A DNA stretch of 64,000 nucleotides from Zingiber officinale (lineage: Eukaryota; Streptophyta; Magnoliopsida; Zingiberales; Zingiberaceae), in contig NC_055987.1 of NCBI RefSeq assembly GCF_018446385.1, positions 9,571,705 to 9,635,704 on the forward strand, written 5' to 3'. The notes beneath the pieces were generated by a model, which ran no database searches, was not told the DNA's origin, and was given only the letters and a program-made list of their open reading frames with translations. A program made the translations under genes and the position numbers. Below, piece after piece: positions 34,408 through 45,915 of this stretch (position 1 is the stretch's first letter; the number at the start of each line of letters is the position of its first letter).

Positions 34408-35283
34408 ATGAACGGAGCAGATCTGCCGCTTCCTCCAGGATTCCGGTTCCATCCCACTGACGAGGAGCTGGTGACGCACTACCTATGCCGGCGATCCGCC
34501 GGGCTGCCCATTTACGTTCCCATCATCGCGGAGCTGGACCTGTATAAGTACGACCCGTGGCAGCTGCCGGGGATGGCGTGGTACGGGGAGAAGGAATGGT
34601 ACTTCTTCTCGCCGCGTGACCGGAAGTATCCCAACGGGTCGCGGCCGAACCGGTCCGCCAGGTCAGGCTACTGGAAGGCGACGGGGGTCGACAAGCCGGT
34701 GGGTTCGCCGCGGCCAGTGGCGATCAAGAAGGCGCTGGTGTTCTACGCTGGGAAGGCGCCCAGGGGGATGAAGACGGATTGGATCATGCACGAGTACCGC
34801 CTCACCCATGTAGACAATTCCGCCGCCAAGAAGAGGCACTCCCTTCGGGTTCGTATATCTACGCCAATATAAAACTTTGATTGGATCGGCGGGCTAGAAA
34901 CTCAGCCGATTTGAGCGTGATTCATTATACAGTTGGACGATTCGGTGCTGTGCCGGATCTACCACAAGAAAGGGGAGGCCATTCCGGAGGGTAGGAGCTC
35001 TGCGGCGGTGGTGGAGGCGAAGCGGGAGGCTCCGGCCGCGGTGACGGCAACGGACTCGCTCTATCTGGATGCGGCGGAGTCGATGCCGCGGCTGGTGGGG
35101 GAGTATTCGAGCGGGTCGAAGCACGCGGCGGAGTTGAAGTGCGAGCGCGAGAAACAGAGCCTGCCACCGTGGAGTGAGGCGGGCTGGGAGGCAGCCCTCA
35201 CCTCCGGAACTAATTACGAGTATGGAAATCCTCTGCTGTTCCAAGACGACGACATTTTCTCGTACATGCAGAATCCCTTCTAA
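34408..35283 (+). CDS. NAC domain transcription factor, ATAF/SNAC type
   Basis: Plant-specific DNA-binding transcription factor acting in the nucleus. Exon 1 is 34408-34848 (147 codons) and exon 2 34933-35283; the 84-bp intron starts GTTCGT and ends ATACAG. The product is 263 residues. NAC subdomains are in order: [20 protein letters not shown] (about 7-25), [33 protein letters not shown] to [28 protein letters not shown] and [26 protein letters not shown] across the splice. The C-terminal part is variable and ends [14 protein letters not shown], which resembles ATAF-type tails. Closest by memory are ATAF1/SNAC1-like proteins of drought and ABA response. Only one intron is seen; many NAC genes have two. 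The start Met immediately precedes subdomain A, as usual. Confidence 0.95.
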
Positions 35284-36428
35284 TTTATCTTGATCTGCCA
35301 CGTGTGCTGCCGGCCGGAGTACGTACTACGGCGGCAATAGAGTCGGGATTGCATAAAAGATAACTAGTAGTCGTGATGAAATCGTTGACGTTGAAATAGA
35401 GAAAGATTAATTTGGTTGACTACTTCTTTATTAATTTGACTTTCAACTGGTCATAGGTCTTTCGGCATCAATGAATTGTTTTTGTGTGCGTCTGTTGGAG
35501 GAAAATAGACTGTTGTATGTTCTTATGAAACAAAAAATCAAACTATTCAAATCAACAGTGCTATGCTGGCTTGAATGATGACAACTTATACGGCATATTG
35601 ACCTTTATAATTGTTTCTTACATACTGAACTAAGTATATGGACTCAATTTATATATGACAAATGATTGCAGAACTGGATAAGCATGGATGAACGGCATGA
35701 ACCATTGAAAGTTAGATCCTCCAACTTGGCCCGGTTTAAGGCTGCAAGGAAAACTGAGGAATTATAGTGCGCACTAAACCATGTTGAACCAGTCATGTCA
35801 TCGAATCAGATTGATTAAAGATCACCACTGCCTTCCTTATATGCATCGCATGCTAATTATTTATGTAGCTTTATCTTCATTTTCACCTCTTTTAACCAGG
35901 AAATTAAGGAATTAATCCTGCAAAACAACTCCTGTGCTTAATTACAGTGAGGAAACAGAGACTGAGAGCAGCACCTTGTATGCATGCAGCATCAACTAGT
36001 GGAAGAACTGAAGATGATATATACACCCCATAATTCACTATTTTTTTCCTTTTTCTTTCACACTTTCGATCACAATGACACAGCTTTTTTTTCCTCTGTC
36101 GGTTGCATGCATGATCTTCCTTGTGCTGTATTATTTGATGGCCAATAAAGTTTTTTTGCTTCCAAGGTTGAAATTTTGTAGCTAATGGATGGCATGTTAT
36201 CAGTCTGTAGAGTTGTGCCGTCTTTTAGGACTGCAGAAGAACAGTTCAAACTTTGCCGACGCGCCCATCAACTTTATCCCATAAATATGCCACAGCTACT
36301 TTGCATAAAAGTGACGAATTACTGAATAAAAATCATTAATATCGTATCAATTAAAATTAAAAAGGCTTATTGATTTAGAGTTTAAATAATATATTTTTAA
36401 TAAAGTTAGGATAAGAGTGATTGGCTCA
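35284..36428. other. NAC 3' UTR and intergenic stretch
   Basis: 3' flank of the NAC gene, then AT-rich sequence with no recognised gene. The last bases before 36429 (GCTCA, 36424-36428) are the left target duplication of the solo LTR. Confidence 0.5.
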
Positions 36429-37495
36429 TGATACGGTACGTAAAGAAGGAGCCTGATAAAATTAGAAGATCAATAGTCAAGGGAATGTGATAGTCAAAAG
36501 TCAAGGGGACATGACAGTCAAAAGTAAAAAAAAAAATGTGATAGTCAATAGTCAAGAAGACGTGACAGTCAACAGTCAAAGAAAGGCGAGAGTCAGACCG
36601 CCTCTCGTCATCAGCCGCATAACTCCTGGTCGGTCACAAGCAGGGCAGGTCTCCAGATCTGAGATGTAAGACGAAGCCCGGACTAGTTCCTGGCCTGCTT
36701 CCGACCGATCAAATTGACCCAGCTCAGGTTTTATAGATGGTCCTGGTGCTTTTACTAAGACAACTCCCGACCGGCTCTTCAACGGTCAATTATGAAAGAT
36801 GTGTCTCTCATCATAGTCTCATATAAAAGTCGGTTGGTTCACCACAGCTCATCATCAAAGTTCAGTACTGGTAGCACATCTGAGTGATCATCCCAAGCTG
36901 GCTGTAACTGAACTTGGGCGGGACGAAAAGCACTAAGCGATAACAATGTTAGGGAATCGTAACCTCCTATCAGATAATAACTGCCATGAGCCAGGGAATA
37001 TTCCAGTGGGTTGTCACTCCCTGAGAGCAGAACTTTCCTTCCACCAATAAGAGACCTCCGTATATCCTCTCTCACCCGACAGGACCTGACACCTAACATT
37101 CTCTAACAACGGTCAGGGTCTAAAGATATACAGCGTCATATAAAAAGGGAGATCATCTTTCTTGGTCAGGTACACATACATACGCATGCACACTCGTCTT
37201 CAACAGTTTTTTTTTCCATCGTACATTGTTCTTCTAAGGAAAATGACCTAACTTGAGCGTCGGAGGACCTGCGCGGGAGACTTTTTCCTTGATTTATGGT
37301 CTCTAACGCTCCGTGTACTTATTTGAGTGTATGCAAATTTCAAGTCCTACCAGTCCTCATATTATAAACCTTGGAGTTTCACATGAGGATTCATTTTTTC
37401 CACGTGCATACATAAGGTGCATTCAAGTCGTCTCTTTGTTAATACTAATGTCATCTTTACTTACCTCCATCTGACTCATGTTTGAGACAGGATCA
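36429..37495 (+). mobile_element. Tat-like Ty3/gypsy solo LTR
   Basis: 1067 bp, TGATACGG...GAGACAGGATCA, flanked by GCTCA (36424-36428) and ACTCA (37496-37500), a 4-of-5 match. It contains TATAAAAAGGG near 37140 and AACTTGAGCGTCGGAGGACC near 37251, both shared in position and sequence with the LTRs of element A. Repeated AGTCAAAAGTCAAGG words lie in the first 150 bp. No internal region adjoins either side, so this is a solo LTR left by recombination. Confidence 0.82.
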
Positions 37496-37500
37496 ACTCA

Positions 37501-38560
37501 TATATTATTCATAATCATATCATATCAACTATATTTGTACATCGTATGAAATTTTTGTAACAATCTTAATTCATCCCTCTTAAATTTCAACTCTTCATGA
37601 TCAAGTATGCAACGAATACATATTTAAACCGTATTAATTAATTTGCCTCCCTACGTCGTCACTGAGCTCAGCGAGAGATTTAATGCAATTAAGTTAGTGA
37701 ATTAGTGGGAGAATTAGTGATCGAACTACAGTCAGTTGGTTCCACCTCAATTATGGCACCATGGATGAACTCTATGGCGTGCAAGCCACACGTGGCCTCT
37801 CGTCACAAGTCATGGGGGAAAACTCTTCGTCACAAGGCATTTTGTAGTTGTTCAAATAGCTCTTAAAGTTACAATTGTTGGAAACTTACTATTTAGTTTC
37901 CAATACGAATGGGAGAAGTGAAAGGAAGGTGCGACACATGTCTCTTTTTTTTGTCCCAATAATTTTCCATGTTATTTGAGGGGCTTTTGGCACATGCATC
38001 TTACAAGCATGTCCACGTACACCTAAAGCAGAAAATCATGTATCTCGTAATAATATAATATTATCCTTTTTAGCTAAGTTCTGGGTTTATTTGTTAGGTT
38101 AAATTTTGGTATATTTTAGCATATTTTTTCTAATATTTTATCATCTATAATAATAATAATAATTAATAATCATCCGTAATTTATTTCCTCCGTATTTATC
38201 TAATGATAGATTGACGGAGACAACAGGGAAAAACAAATCACCTTTTACCACATGTCATATGAGTTTATTTTTTTTATTACTTATGTCTTGATTATTTGTA
38301 ATAATAGTTAGTAGTCATTTATAATTTATCTTCACCGTATTTATCTAGAAATGAATTGACAGAAGTATGGATTTATTTTTCTATTCGATCGAAAAGCTTT
38401 TATAGCAGGAAGATATATTCCATATTGTAAATTTAATATTTTTATATATTTCTAATGTAAAATTTAATTATATTTTTTACCATCCTTCTCTCAAATAAAA
38501 AATTATTATTATTATTTTTATAATATGAGTTTGTCTTCAAATATTTGGTCACTCTTAACC
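37501..38560. other. AT-rich intergenic stretch
   Basis: No gene, RNA or repeat end recognised. Short TAATAATAAT runs near 38150 and 38500 are the only visible structure. Confidence 0.5.
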
Positions 38561-39280
38561 TGCTTCAGACCTCTCCTTAAGTATCTAGTTGCTATTGATC
38601 TGCTTCGGCTCTTCCATCAGGTATTCAGCCACTATTGATATATTTTGATCCTTTAAGACTTTTTTCATTGCTTAGGATTCACTCCCTATAATTTTCTTCA
38701 TGCATTCGGTTATCTCTTAACTTACTTGGACTTTTCACCACCTAACCTACTTGGACTTTTCATCATCTAAGATGGTTATCCTTTAACTTGCTTGGACTTT
38801 TTACCACCTGACTTACTTGGACTTTTCATCATCTAGAATTCACCCCTGGATTTCCACCAGTATCCGGTCACCTTTGACTTGTTTTAACTTTTCACTCAGA
38901 GTTTACTCTTCTGGGAGTCCTCACCTTCTTCATTTAAGGCCATTATTCCACTCACATAGTTCGATCTAAACCATGATTTTATACCACTTGTTAGGATCAA
39001 AAAAATTCACATATTTTCACATTAGTATGATATTGTCCACTTTGGATGAAAGCCCTCATAAATTTATTTTTTGACTCTACCTAAAAAACCTCATACTAAT
39101 AGAGATATCTTCCATCTATCTTTTTTATGTATTTTCAATATGAGATTTTGATTGTATTCCCAATACTATTAAGGTCATTTCTTGCATCAAGTATATATTA
39201 TATTCGAGAGTATTGTGAAAATGTTCATAAATTTTACAAATGTTAGCAAAACTAATTATTTCGACCAAATACCATGGATG
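38561..39280 (-). mobile_element. Copia-type LTR debris, minus orientation
   Basis: 38561-38890 has degenerate CTTGGACTTTTCACCACC and TATCCGGTCACC words like those in the SIRE-type LTR at 3400-3860. ATACCACTTGTTAGGATC at about 38975-38995 reads in reverse as an LTR end (..CCTAACA) next to a PBS remnant. The sequence to the right then looks like another LTR or TRIM, with ATTAGTATGATATTGTCCAC near 39025. Boundaries uncertain; decayed. Confidence 0.5.
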
Positions 39281-39880
39281 ATCAAGCCATCTGTCAACAA
39301 ACGGGCTGACATGCGTGCTCTTCGAAGATCGTTGGTAAGGAGGATGAGAAGACCTGAAAATCATTTTCACAAAAAGTTAGAATGGCACCAGGAAAGATCT
39401 CGGTAGGCCACTCCGATGCTCAAGTTTGGGATTGTTTAAGGTATGAAACTAGAGGAGGAAGAAGAAGTAAAAGAGAGCTTGATGGAGCCAAAGAGAGAGT
39501 CCTTGCACTTATTTTCTCTTGGATTTATATAGTTGTCAAAAGAGCATCTCCATATCAAACGTTGCATTCTTCTTCATCATCCTCGTATGAGCCAGTGAAG
39601 GGACTAGATTCGACAACCGATAGTTGTCTCTCCATTCACCAAGCACCATGTATTTAAAGTAGGGCATCTGAGAGATTAGATCTAATAACCACTTGACCAC
39701 CTCTCCATTCATCAGGTGCTACGTGTTCCAAAATATTAGCAGTCTTTGTTTGCAACTCCCAGAAAAACTAGCTCATCCATGATGTGGTTACGTTGCCTCC
39801 TTATCCACACGGCCTCACATGTTTTAAGTGAGCTAACGTATGGTGTGAGCATGATCTTAGGATGAGGAAATGAGATCGAT
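39281..39880 (-). mobile_element. Decayed Tat-like LTR, minus orientation
   Basis: CTCCGATGCTCAAGT at about 39411 is the inverse of the ACTTGAGCGTCGGAG motif found in the other Tat-like LTRs, and the flanking layout is similar. No clear ends. The open stretches 39182-39406 and 39382-39657 have no domain. Confidence 0.45.
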
Positions 39881-40269
39881 GTTGAGTGGTGGCCTTGAGG
39901 ATATACAAAGTCAAGGTCAAAGCAAGGAGAATGTCGAGATTTGAGGCCGAGACCAGGACGATGTCAGTGACTGAGGCTGAGCCTGGGCGATGTTGATAAT
40001 TGAGGTTGAGACATGCATAGAGGATGTCGAGATTTGTGGCTAAGATAGGAAGAATGTCGATGACTGAGACTGAGACTAAGACCAAGATGATGTCAGGGAC
40101 CGAGGCAGAGCCAGGGATGTCGGGATCTAAGGCAGAGATAGGGAGGATGTCAGCTACTGATCCAAGACTGAGATAATATCGGTGACTGAGACTGAGGTAT
40201 GGAGGATATCGAGATCTGGGCCCAAGACATTGATGATGTTAGTGGTTGGGATCGAGTTCGGGATGATTT
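39880..40269. repeat. Degenerate minisatellite (about 45-60 bp units)
   Basis: Repeats built from GATGTCGAGATTTGAGGC, GAGACCAGGACGATGTCAGTG and ACTGAGGCTGAG words, with strong purine bias on the plus strand. It adjoins a decayed Tat-like LTR, as the arrays of the other Tat-like elements do. Confidence 0.65.
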
Positions 40270-41876
40270 TGTTAGTATTAGTCCTTAGATCCAATTATGA
40301 AATGATTGACAAGAGATCAACTTTTGTATTATATTTCATTAATAAAAGGTAATAGTTATTATATTTACTTCAGATTTGTACGAAATGAATAAGTATAATA
40401 ATATCCTAGGGTAGTAGATTCTGCTCTACAACATATCAATTGGTTGAATTGATAGTGAGAGCTAGACTGTAGATATATATAACACTACTCTTAACTATTT
40501 ATAATCAAGCATTAATATACAAGAGAAATATTAATACGTCGAGACTAGAATGTAGATTAATTGATGACTTAATTTCACAAGTTAAGTTGACACATGGATA
40601 TATATTAGAGAATATGTATTGAATTGATCCGCCATAAAAATGTTTCATGAATTATTATATGAGTGTCATAAACATTCTCATAGTGACTATTGTTATGAAT
40701 AATCCTTAGACCTAAAGTCACTATGGTTCCATATATAAGGAGTTATGCACTTTAATATCGACAAACGTCACTTGTAACAAAGTGGACTATAAAGTCGATC
40801 ACTGGGTATACAATAAATTATATGAAGGGATGTGAGTGATGTAGATGAGATATATTTCTTCTATATGACGGAAGTGATATCTATGAGCCCTTGATTAAAG
40901 AGGACTACTAAAATATATGGTCATGCTCAAATAAGTCATGACATTGAGCTTATTTGGTTAAGTGAGTCTACTTGGAGATCAAGAAACACAAAAATTGATA
41001 AGAGGACGACATGGTATATGCCTCATTGATCAATCTAGATATCGAGAATAGAATGATCAAATTATACAATATAATAGATACAGAAAGGTTAGGTCGGATC
41101 TCGACATTCTCGTCACTTAGATAACAATGATACATTACTAGATGTCACTCATTACTTATATATCTAAAATATTATTTTAGATATATTGCCAACATTATAA
41201 GAATATAGTGGGCCACACACAAAGAATATATTGGTTTGGAGATGGATATATTTTAGTTTGACTAAAATATAATGGACTTGGACCATAAGATTGTAGGGCT
41301 AAGTCTAATCCGAATTTGACTCATTGAGTTAAACTCAAATGAATACAGATTAGACTCATTGAATTAATTGGCTAGACTCATTAGATTATTGAATTAATGA
41401 CTTATTGTGTAATGGTTAATCCAATATACTAAATCTAACCCATTAAGAAGATTAATGAAGATAATTTCATCATTAATGGAAGAAGACCAATGGAAAAACC
41501 CCCGGTATTCATTGGATGAATATGAAAAGACTCTTTTAAGTGAAATTTCTAGAGATTCTTGATTTTCTTCTTTCTCTTCTTCTTCTCTTGGCCGAGTACT
41601 AAAGTGGCTAGCACAACGAAAGTGGCTCTTCTCCAAAGGCTGAGTTTGTCTGATGAACGAAGAACATGTCCGTGTGAATATCGAAGAGGCACGACTACTC
41701 TAATCGTCTGAGATGCGACGAATCAAAGTTGCTGCCGGAATTATACTGTTCATACAATAAAGATAACTATTCTATTTGTTATAGAGTAGACTAACGAGTA
41801 TACAATATTCACTTGGATCTCCGAAGGTATCGTTTTCTTGCTGTGTATGTTATTTTTTTCATAAAAAATCCCTACA
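40270..41876 (+). mobile_element. Probable copia-type LTR (solo or truncated)
   Basis: Starts TGTTAGTATTAGTCC; the far end CCCTACA (about 41876) is followed by AATATCAGCAGCGG, a weak match to a primer-binding site. The interior has the layout of long plant copia LTRs, ending in a GC-richer R/U5-like part (41600-41760). No internal coding region follows and no target duplication was found. Confidence 0.5.
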
Positions 41877-43880
41877 AATATCAGCAGCGGAAGTCGAGAT
41901 GTAATAGCTGACTTTTTCTTAGTCAAACTTGATTGGAATGAGTGAATTAATTAAGCAAATTTGATTAGATACATAATGATAAAAGATGATTAACTCATTC
42001 CAACGTCTCCTCCAATTCATCTTTAAACCTAATATAAAAGAGATAAATTATAAGTACATATTAATATCTTCTCGACTGAGTTTGATATCCCGTGAGTCAC
42101 ATATATAACCGCCACTAATAATTATGACTTTGATTATATAAGACACATGGAACTGCAGGATTCTATCACATCAATAACAATGGCTAATGTGAGAGAGCGT
42201 ATAGATATCCTTTTTGTTTGCTCATCAACTCATGCATGAAATCACACTGCTCGACGTACGACTTAGCCAATGTGTCAAACGCATGGTAGCTCCCTGCGCA
42301 CTCAAGATGGCAAGTAAAACCCGGGACCTAATTGATCGTCCAAATTAAACGTGGTATCGGACTATCCCACGTCATTAACATAGAATTTAACTGGACTTAA
42401 ATTAGCAAGTGCATGGGAAATAATGGTCCAAATTAAGGTTTCATATTAATTATCATATATAGTGGGGCGGTATATATACGTACGTGTTGCATGCATGAAA
42501 AAAAAAATAACATTCAGTGCACTCGTCGCTGACCTCTTTACATGAGAAATATGAAATGATCATTGGCTGGCCGAGCTAAAGCTTTTATACCTATACTTTC
42601 AAAGTGGACGATGGCCATTGCTAGGGCACATTCATCTTGTCGAGGTGTCAGAAAATAGTGCACATACACTTTCAATCAATCATGCACGAGTCATCAGATT
42701 AAACAAGTATCCAACTGTCAGCAGCCGGAAAATGTGCAGTCCGGTAGACCCATTAATTTGCATATCCATCGAATTCTCGGTCGGCGAGGAGTGCAATTCA
42801 AAACAAGTGTAGGAGAGGTGGCATAAGCTAGCTGCTATATGGCATATTGTATATATATTGTGTCGGTGAAGTAGCTTAATTGTTTAGTATTTATCATTTT
42901 GACTACAACTTTACGGTTTTGTAATGTTTTATCCTTTTGATTTCGCATTTATTAATGCACGTCCCTAGCTAACGATCGATTAGATGGTGACAGGCAAGGG
43001 CAAGTGAGTTAAAGGACGTACCTATAGACATATCTAGATAGTTAATTCTGTATGTTTATGATATTAATTAATATTATCTTATGAATATTCTTGGAGGTAA
43101 GTGGTCGATCGATGTTGATGGTGATAGGCAAACCTATATAGTATGCACCGAACCTAGCAAATTATATAGAGTTGTTAGTAGCTCGATCTTGTTTTAGAAT
43201 GTAGGCAATCATGAGATCAAGCTAAGGGAGAATCTCACACATATATCCTATTGTAATAGATGAAGCTAAGGACTTAGATGAAATGCACCAATTTTTATCA
43301 AGGAGCTAGCTAGCTAGTTATTGGAATTAAGAGAGTAGTGATTTTGAAGAACGTAACTGATTTATTATCTTCCTTGCTGCTGGTTAATTAATTACTAAAA
43401 AAACTCACACATGAAGGCTACGAAATTGACTTTAATTTCAAAATTAAGGACAGTTTTAAAGAAAAATTAAGGTTGAAATGTAATAGGCTTATAATTAGTT
43501 ATGGAATCTGGTACATTTGTTTATCTTTTCTCCTTTCACTCAGATCTACTGCTATAAACATGGGACTTCACTGTTCCCTTATTCCTGCTATAGTACTGCT
43601 TCAGACGAGTTGAGCCGAAAGGATAGGATCGAGGGAAGTGTTGGATATTCTTCGTTAAGCATCGATGCCATTGAAGGCGATCTGACACGCACCTTCGATG
43701 CCGTGTATGATTCCAATTCACAATTGCCTCCCGCTTGGCCTTGGAATTAGCAGCTACATCCAACTCATAGATCCCATTGTCAGTATCAGTGTGTGAGCAC
43801 CTAACACACTGTCCTTTTCTATTCGGTCACCTTTGAAGCGAAGCGACTAGCTCTTTTGTTTGGTTTTCGCACTTCGTAAG
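41877..43880. other. AT-rich intergenic stretch
   Basis: No gene, RNA or mobile element recognised. The 77-residue open stretch at 43517-43750 has no domain and is not supported as a gene. Confidence 0.45.
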
Positions 43881-44480
43881 GTTCACTGTATCAGGTCTGC
43901 ATAGGAGGACACGGGACAACCAAGGGAGGAGAAGAATATATATACACACTGATTCTATCTAAAGGCCATGAGACGGTGGGCGGGTTTCGATAGGTGATTG
44001 TTTGACGAATAATAAGTTTTTTGAGATTCGAAGAGAATTTTTCAATGATCCTGTGCACAGTTAGACGAGTCAACAAAGTGTTAGTGACCTAAATTCGGGG
44101 TGAGAATCCATGACTAGGTCCTCCGATGCTCAAGTCAGTCTCTTCTCTTGCAAAGTGGAAGCAAAATAGTAGTGAGAAAAATACATGAAAGTAAGGTTTC
44201 AGATGCAAATGCTTGTGTTTGTGTACCTTGTCAGCGGAGAGAATTCCCCTTTTTATACCACCTCACATAACCTCTACGATCATGAGGTGGTCCCCGGTTG
44301 GTTAGAAGATGAGAGAAGTACAATCTAGACGTCGTGCAATAATCCTCTGAGAAATCTTTTTTCTACCCCAAATGTACATTCTTTGTCGTTTATGACTTGA
44401 ACCCCTAATGACATATGCGAAGGAGTATATCGCTGTAACTTATTAATGAAGAAGCTTCGAGAGAATATTTCCCGACAAGT
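43881..44480 (-). mobile_element. Decayed Tat-like LTR, minus orientation
   Basis: GTCCTCCGATGCTCAAGTCAG at about 44118 is the inverse of the CTGACTTGAGCGTCGGAGG motif of the LTRs of element A. A TATAAAAAGG-type TATA box reads on the minus strand at about 44250-44260. The outer ends are not identifiable. Tandem arrays follow immediately to the right. Confidence 0.6.
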
Positions 44481-44529
44481 TTGCCAGACTATCATTAGGT
44501 TGTCGACTACTTGTCTGCTAAATATATTT

Positions 44530-44860
44530 CGATCGATCATTAAGCTGATCGTATATTAAGAATACGTTCTGTTGAATATATCTCGATCAATCATTAAGTC
44601 GGTCGTATATTGAGAATATCTTCTGTTGAATTTATCCTGGTCGGTCATTAAGCTGGTCATATATTGAGAATACCTTTTGTTGAATTTATCTTGATCGGTC
44701 ATTAAGCCAGTCGTATATTAAAAATACCTTCTGTTGAATTTATTCTGGCTGGTCATTAAGCCGGTCGTATATTGAATATACATTCTGTTAAACACATCTT
44801 AGCTGATCATTAAGCCGGTTGTATATTGAGATTCTTAAAAGGCTAGGTACTTTTAAGCTC
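44530..44860. repeat. 54-bp tandem array
   Basis: Six copies with exactly 54-bp spacing (CATTAAG at 44538, 44592, 44646, 44700, 44754, 44808). Modules are GATCGGTCATTAAGCCGGTC, GTATATTGAGAATACC and TTCTGTTGAATTTATC. Confidence 0.95.
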
Positions 44861-44869
44861 AATCAGACT

Positions 44870-45480
44870 TTTTCCGGTCACACACAGAGGCAACCTTATG
44901 TTCGTTCAGCCTTTGCTCGGCTGATCGTATGCTAAAAGCTTTACAAGACTAAGTACCTTTAAGTTCAATCGGGCTTTGCCCGGTCGGACGCACACATGGA
45001 CTCTTATATTTGTTCAACCTTCACTCGACCGATCGTATGCTAAAAGTTTTACAAGATTGAGTACCTTTAAGCTCGATCGGGCTTTACCCGATCGAGCATA
45101 CACAGACACCCATATGTTCGCTCGACCTTCGCTCGACAGATCGTATGCTAAAAGCTTTATAAGGCTAAGTACCTTTAAGTTTAATCGGGATTTGCTTGAT
45201 CGAATGCACACAGGCACCCTTTTATTCCTTCGGCTTTCGCTCGGCTGATCGTATGCTAAAAACTTTACAAGGCTAAGTACCTTTAAGTTTGATCGGGCTT
45301 TGCCCGATCAAATGCTCATAGGCACCATTATATTCATTCGGCCTTCGCTGGGCCGATGGTATGCTAAAAGGTTTACAAGGGTGAGTACCTTTAAGCTCGA
45401 TCGGGCTTTGTCTAGTCGAGCGCACACAGACACCCTTACATTGGATCGGGTTTATAACCGATCAACCTTATCTAAGCATT
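44870..45480. repeat. 108-bp tandem array
   Basis: At least five copies with exactly 108-bp spacing (GATCGTAT or its variant at 44923, 45031, 45139, 45247, 45355). Modules are GATCGTATGCTAAAAGC, GTACCTTTAAGTTCAATCGG and GGGCTTTGCCCGGTCG. The unit is twice the length of the neighbouring 54-bp unit. Confidence 0.95.
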
Positions 45481-45915
45481 CTGCTTAAAGAATGTTCGGG
45501 CGCGTTCTCAGGATTTTGATATAGCGCAATCAATCAGTACTAGTTAATAAACATTTACCCTATCCCAATCTTAATCACCACTTCACCTTAATTTTAATAT
45601 CCTTATCATTTTTTGAATCTATCTGTCATAACCCATATCACACACGATCAATGAAGCAGTATAACTAGGAGCCATTGTTTCATTTCCCTGTAATTAATTT
45701 TCTTGGAGAATTATATTTTGTTTAGTATATGTCCTTTTAATTTTTGGCATTTATTAGAAAATGGAACTCTTACATTGACCATATTTGGCTAGTGAGCTCA
45801 AAAGTTTAATCTTATTGATCGTTTGACGAGAGAGCATTTGCCTCTCTAGTCACATACACTGAGCGGTATACATATGTACGTATAATTATTAAATTTAAAC
45901 TTCTACACATGTGGA
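45481..45915. other. Intergenic stretch left of a copia fossil
   Basis: AT-rich; nothing recognised. Confidence 0.5.

Noticed and set aside
38975-39120. Cassandra-type TRIM (LTR with 5S rRNA sequence)
   Set aside because: The LTR-like sequence is present but I could not find the 5S-type internal promoter block.
43517-43750. 77-residue frame as a small host gene
   Set aside because: No domain, no compositional signal compared with flanks, and no supporting promoter or splice context.
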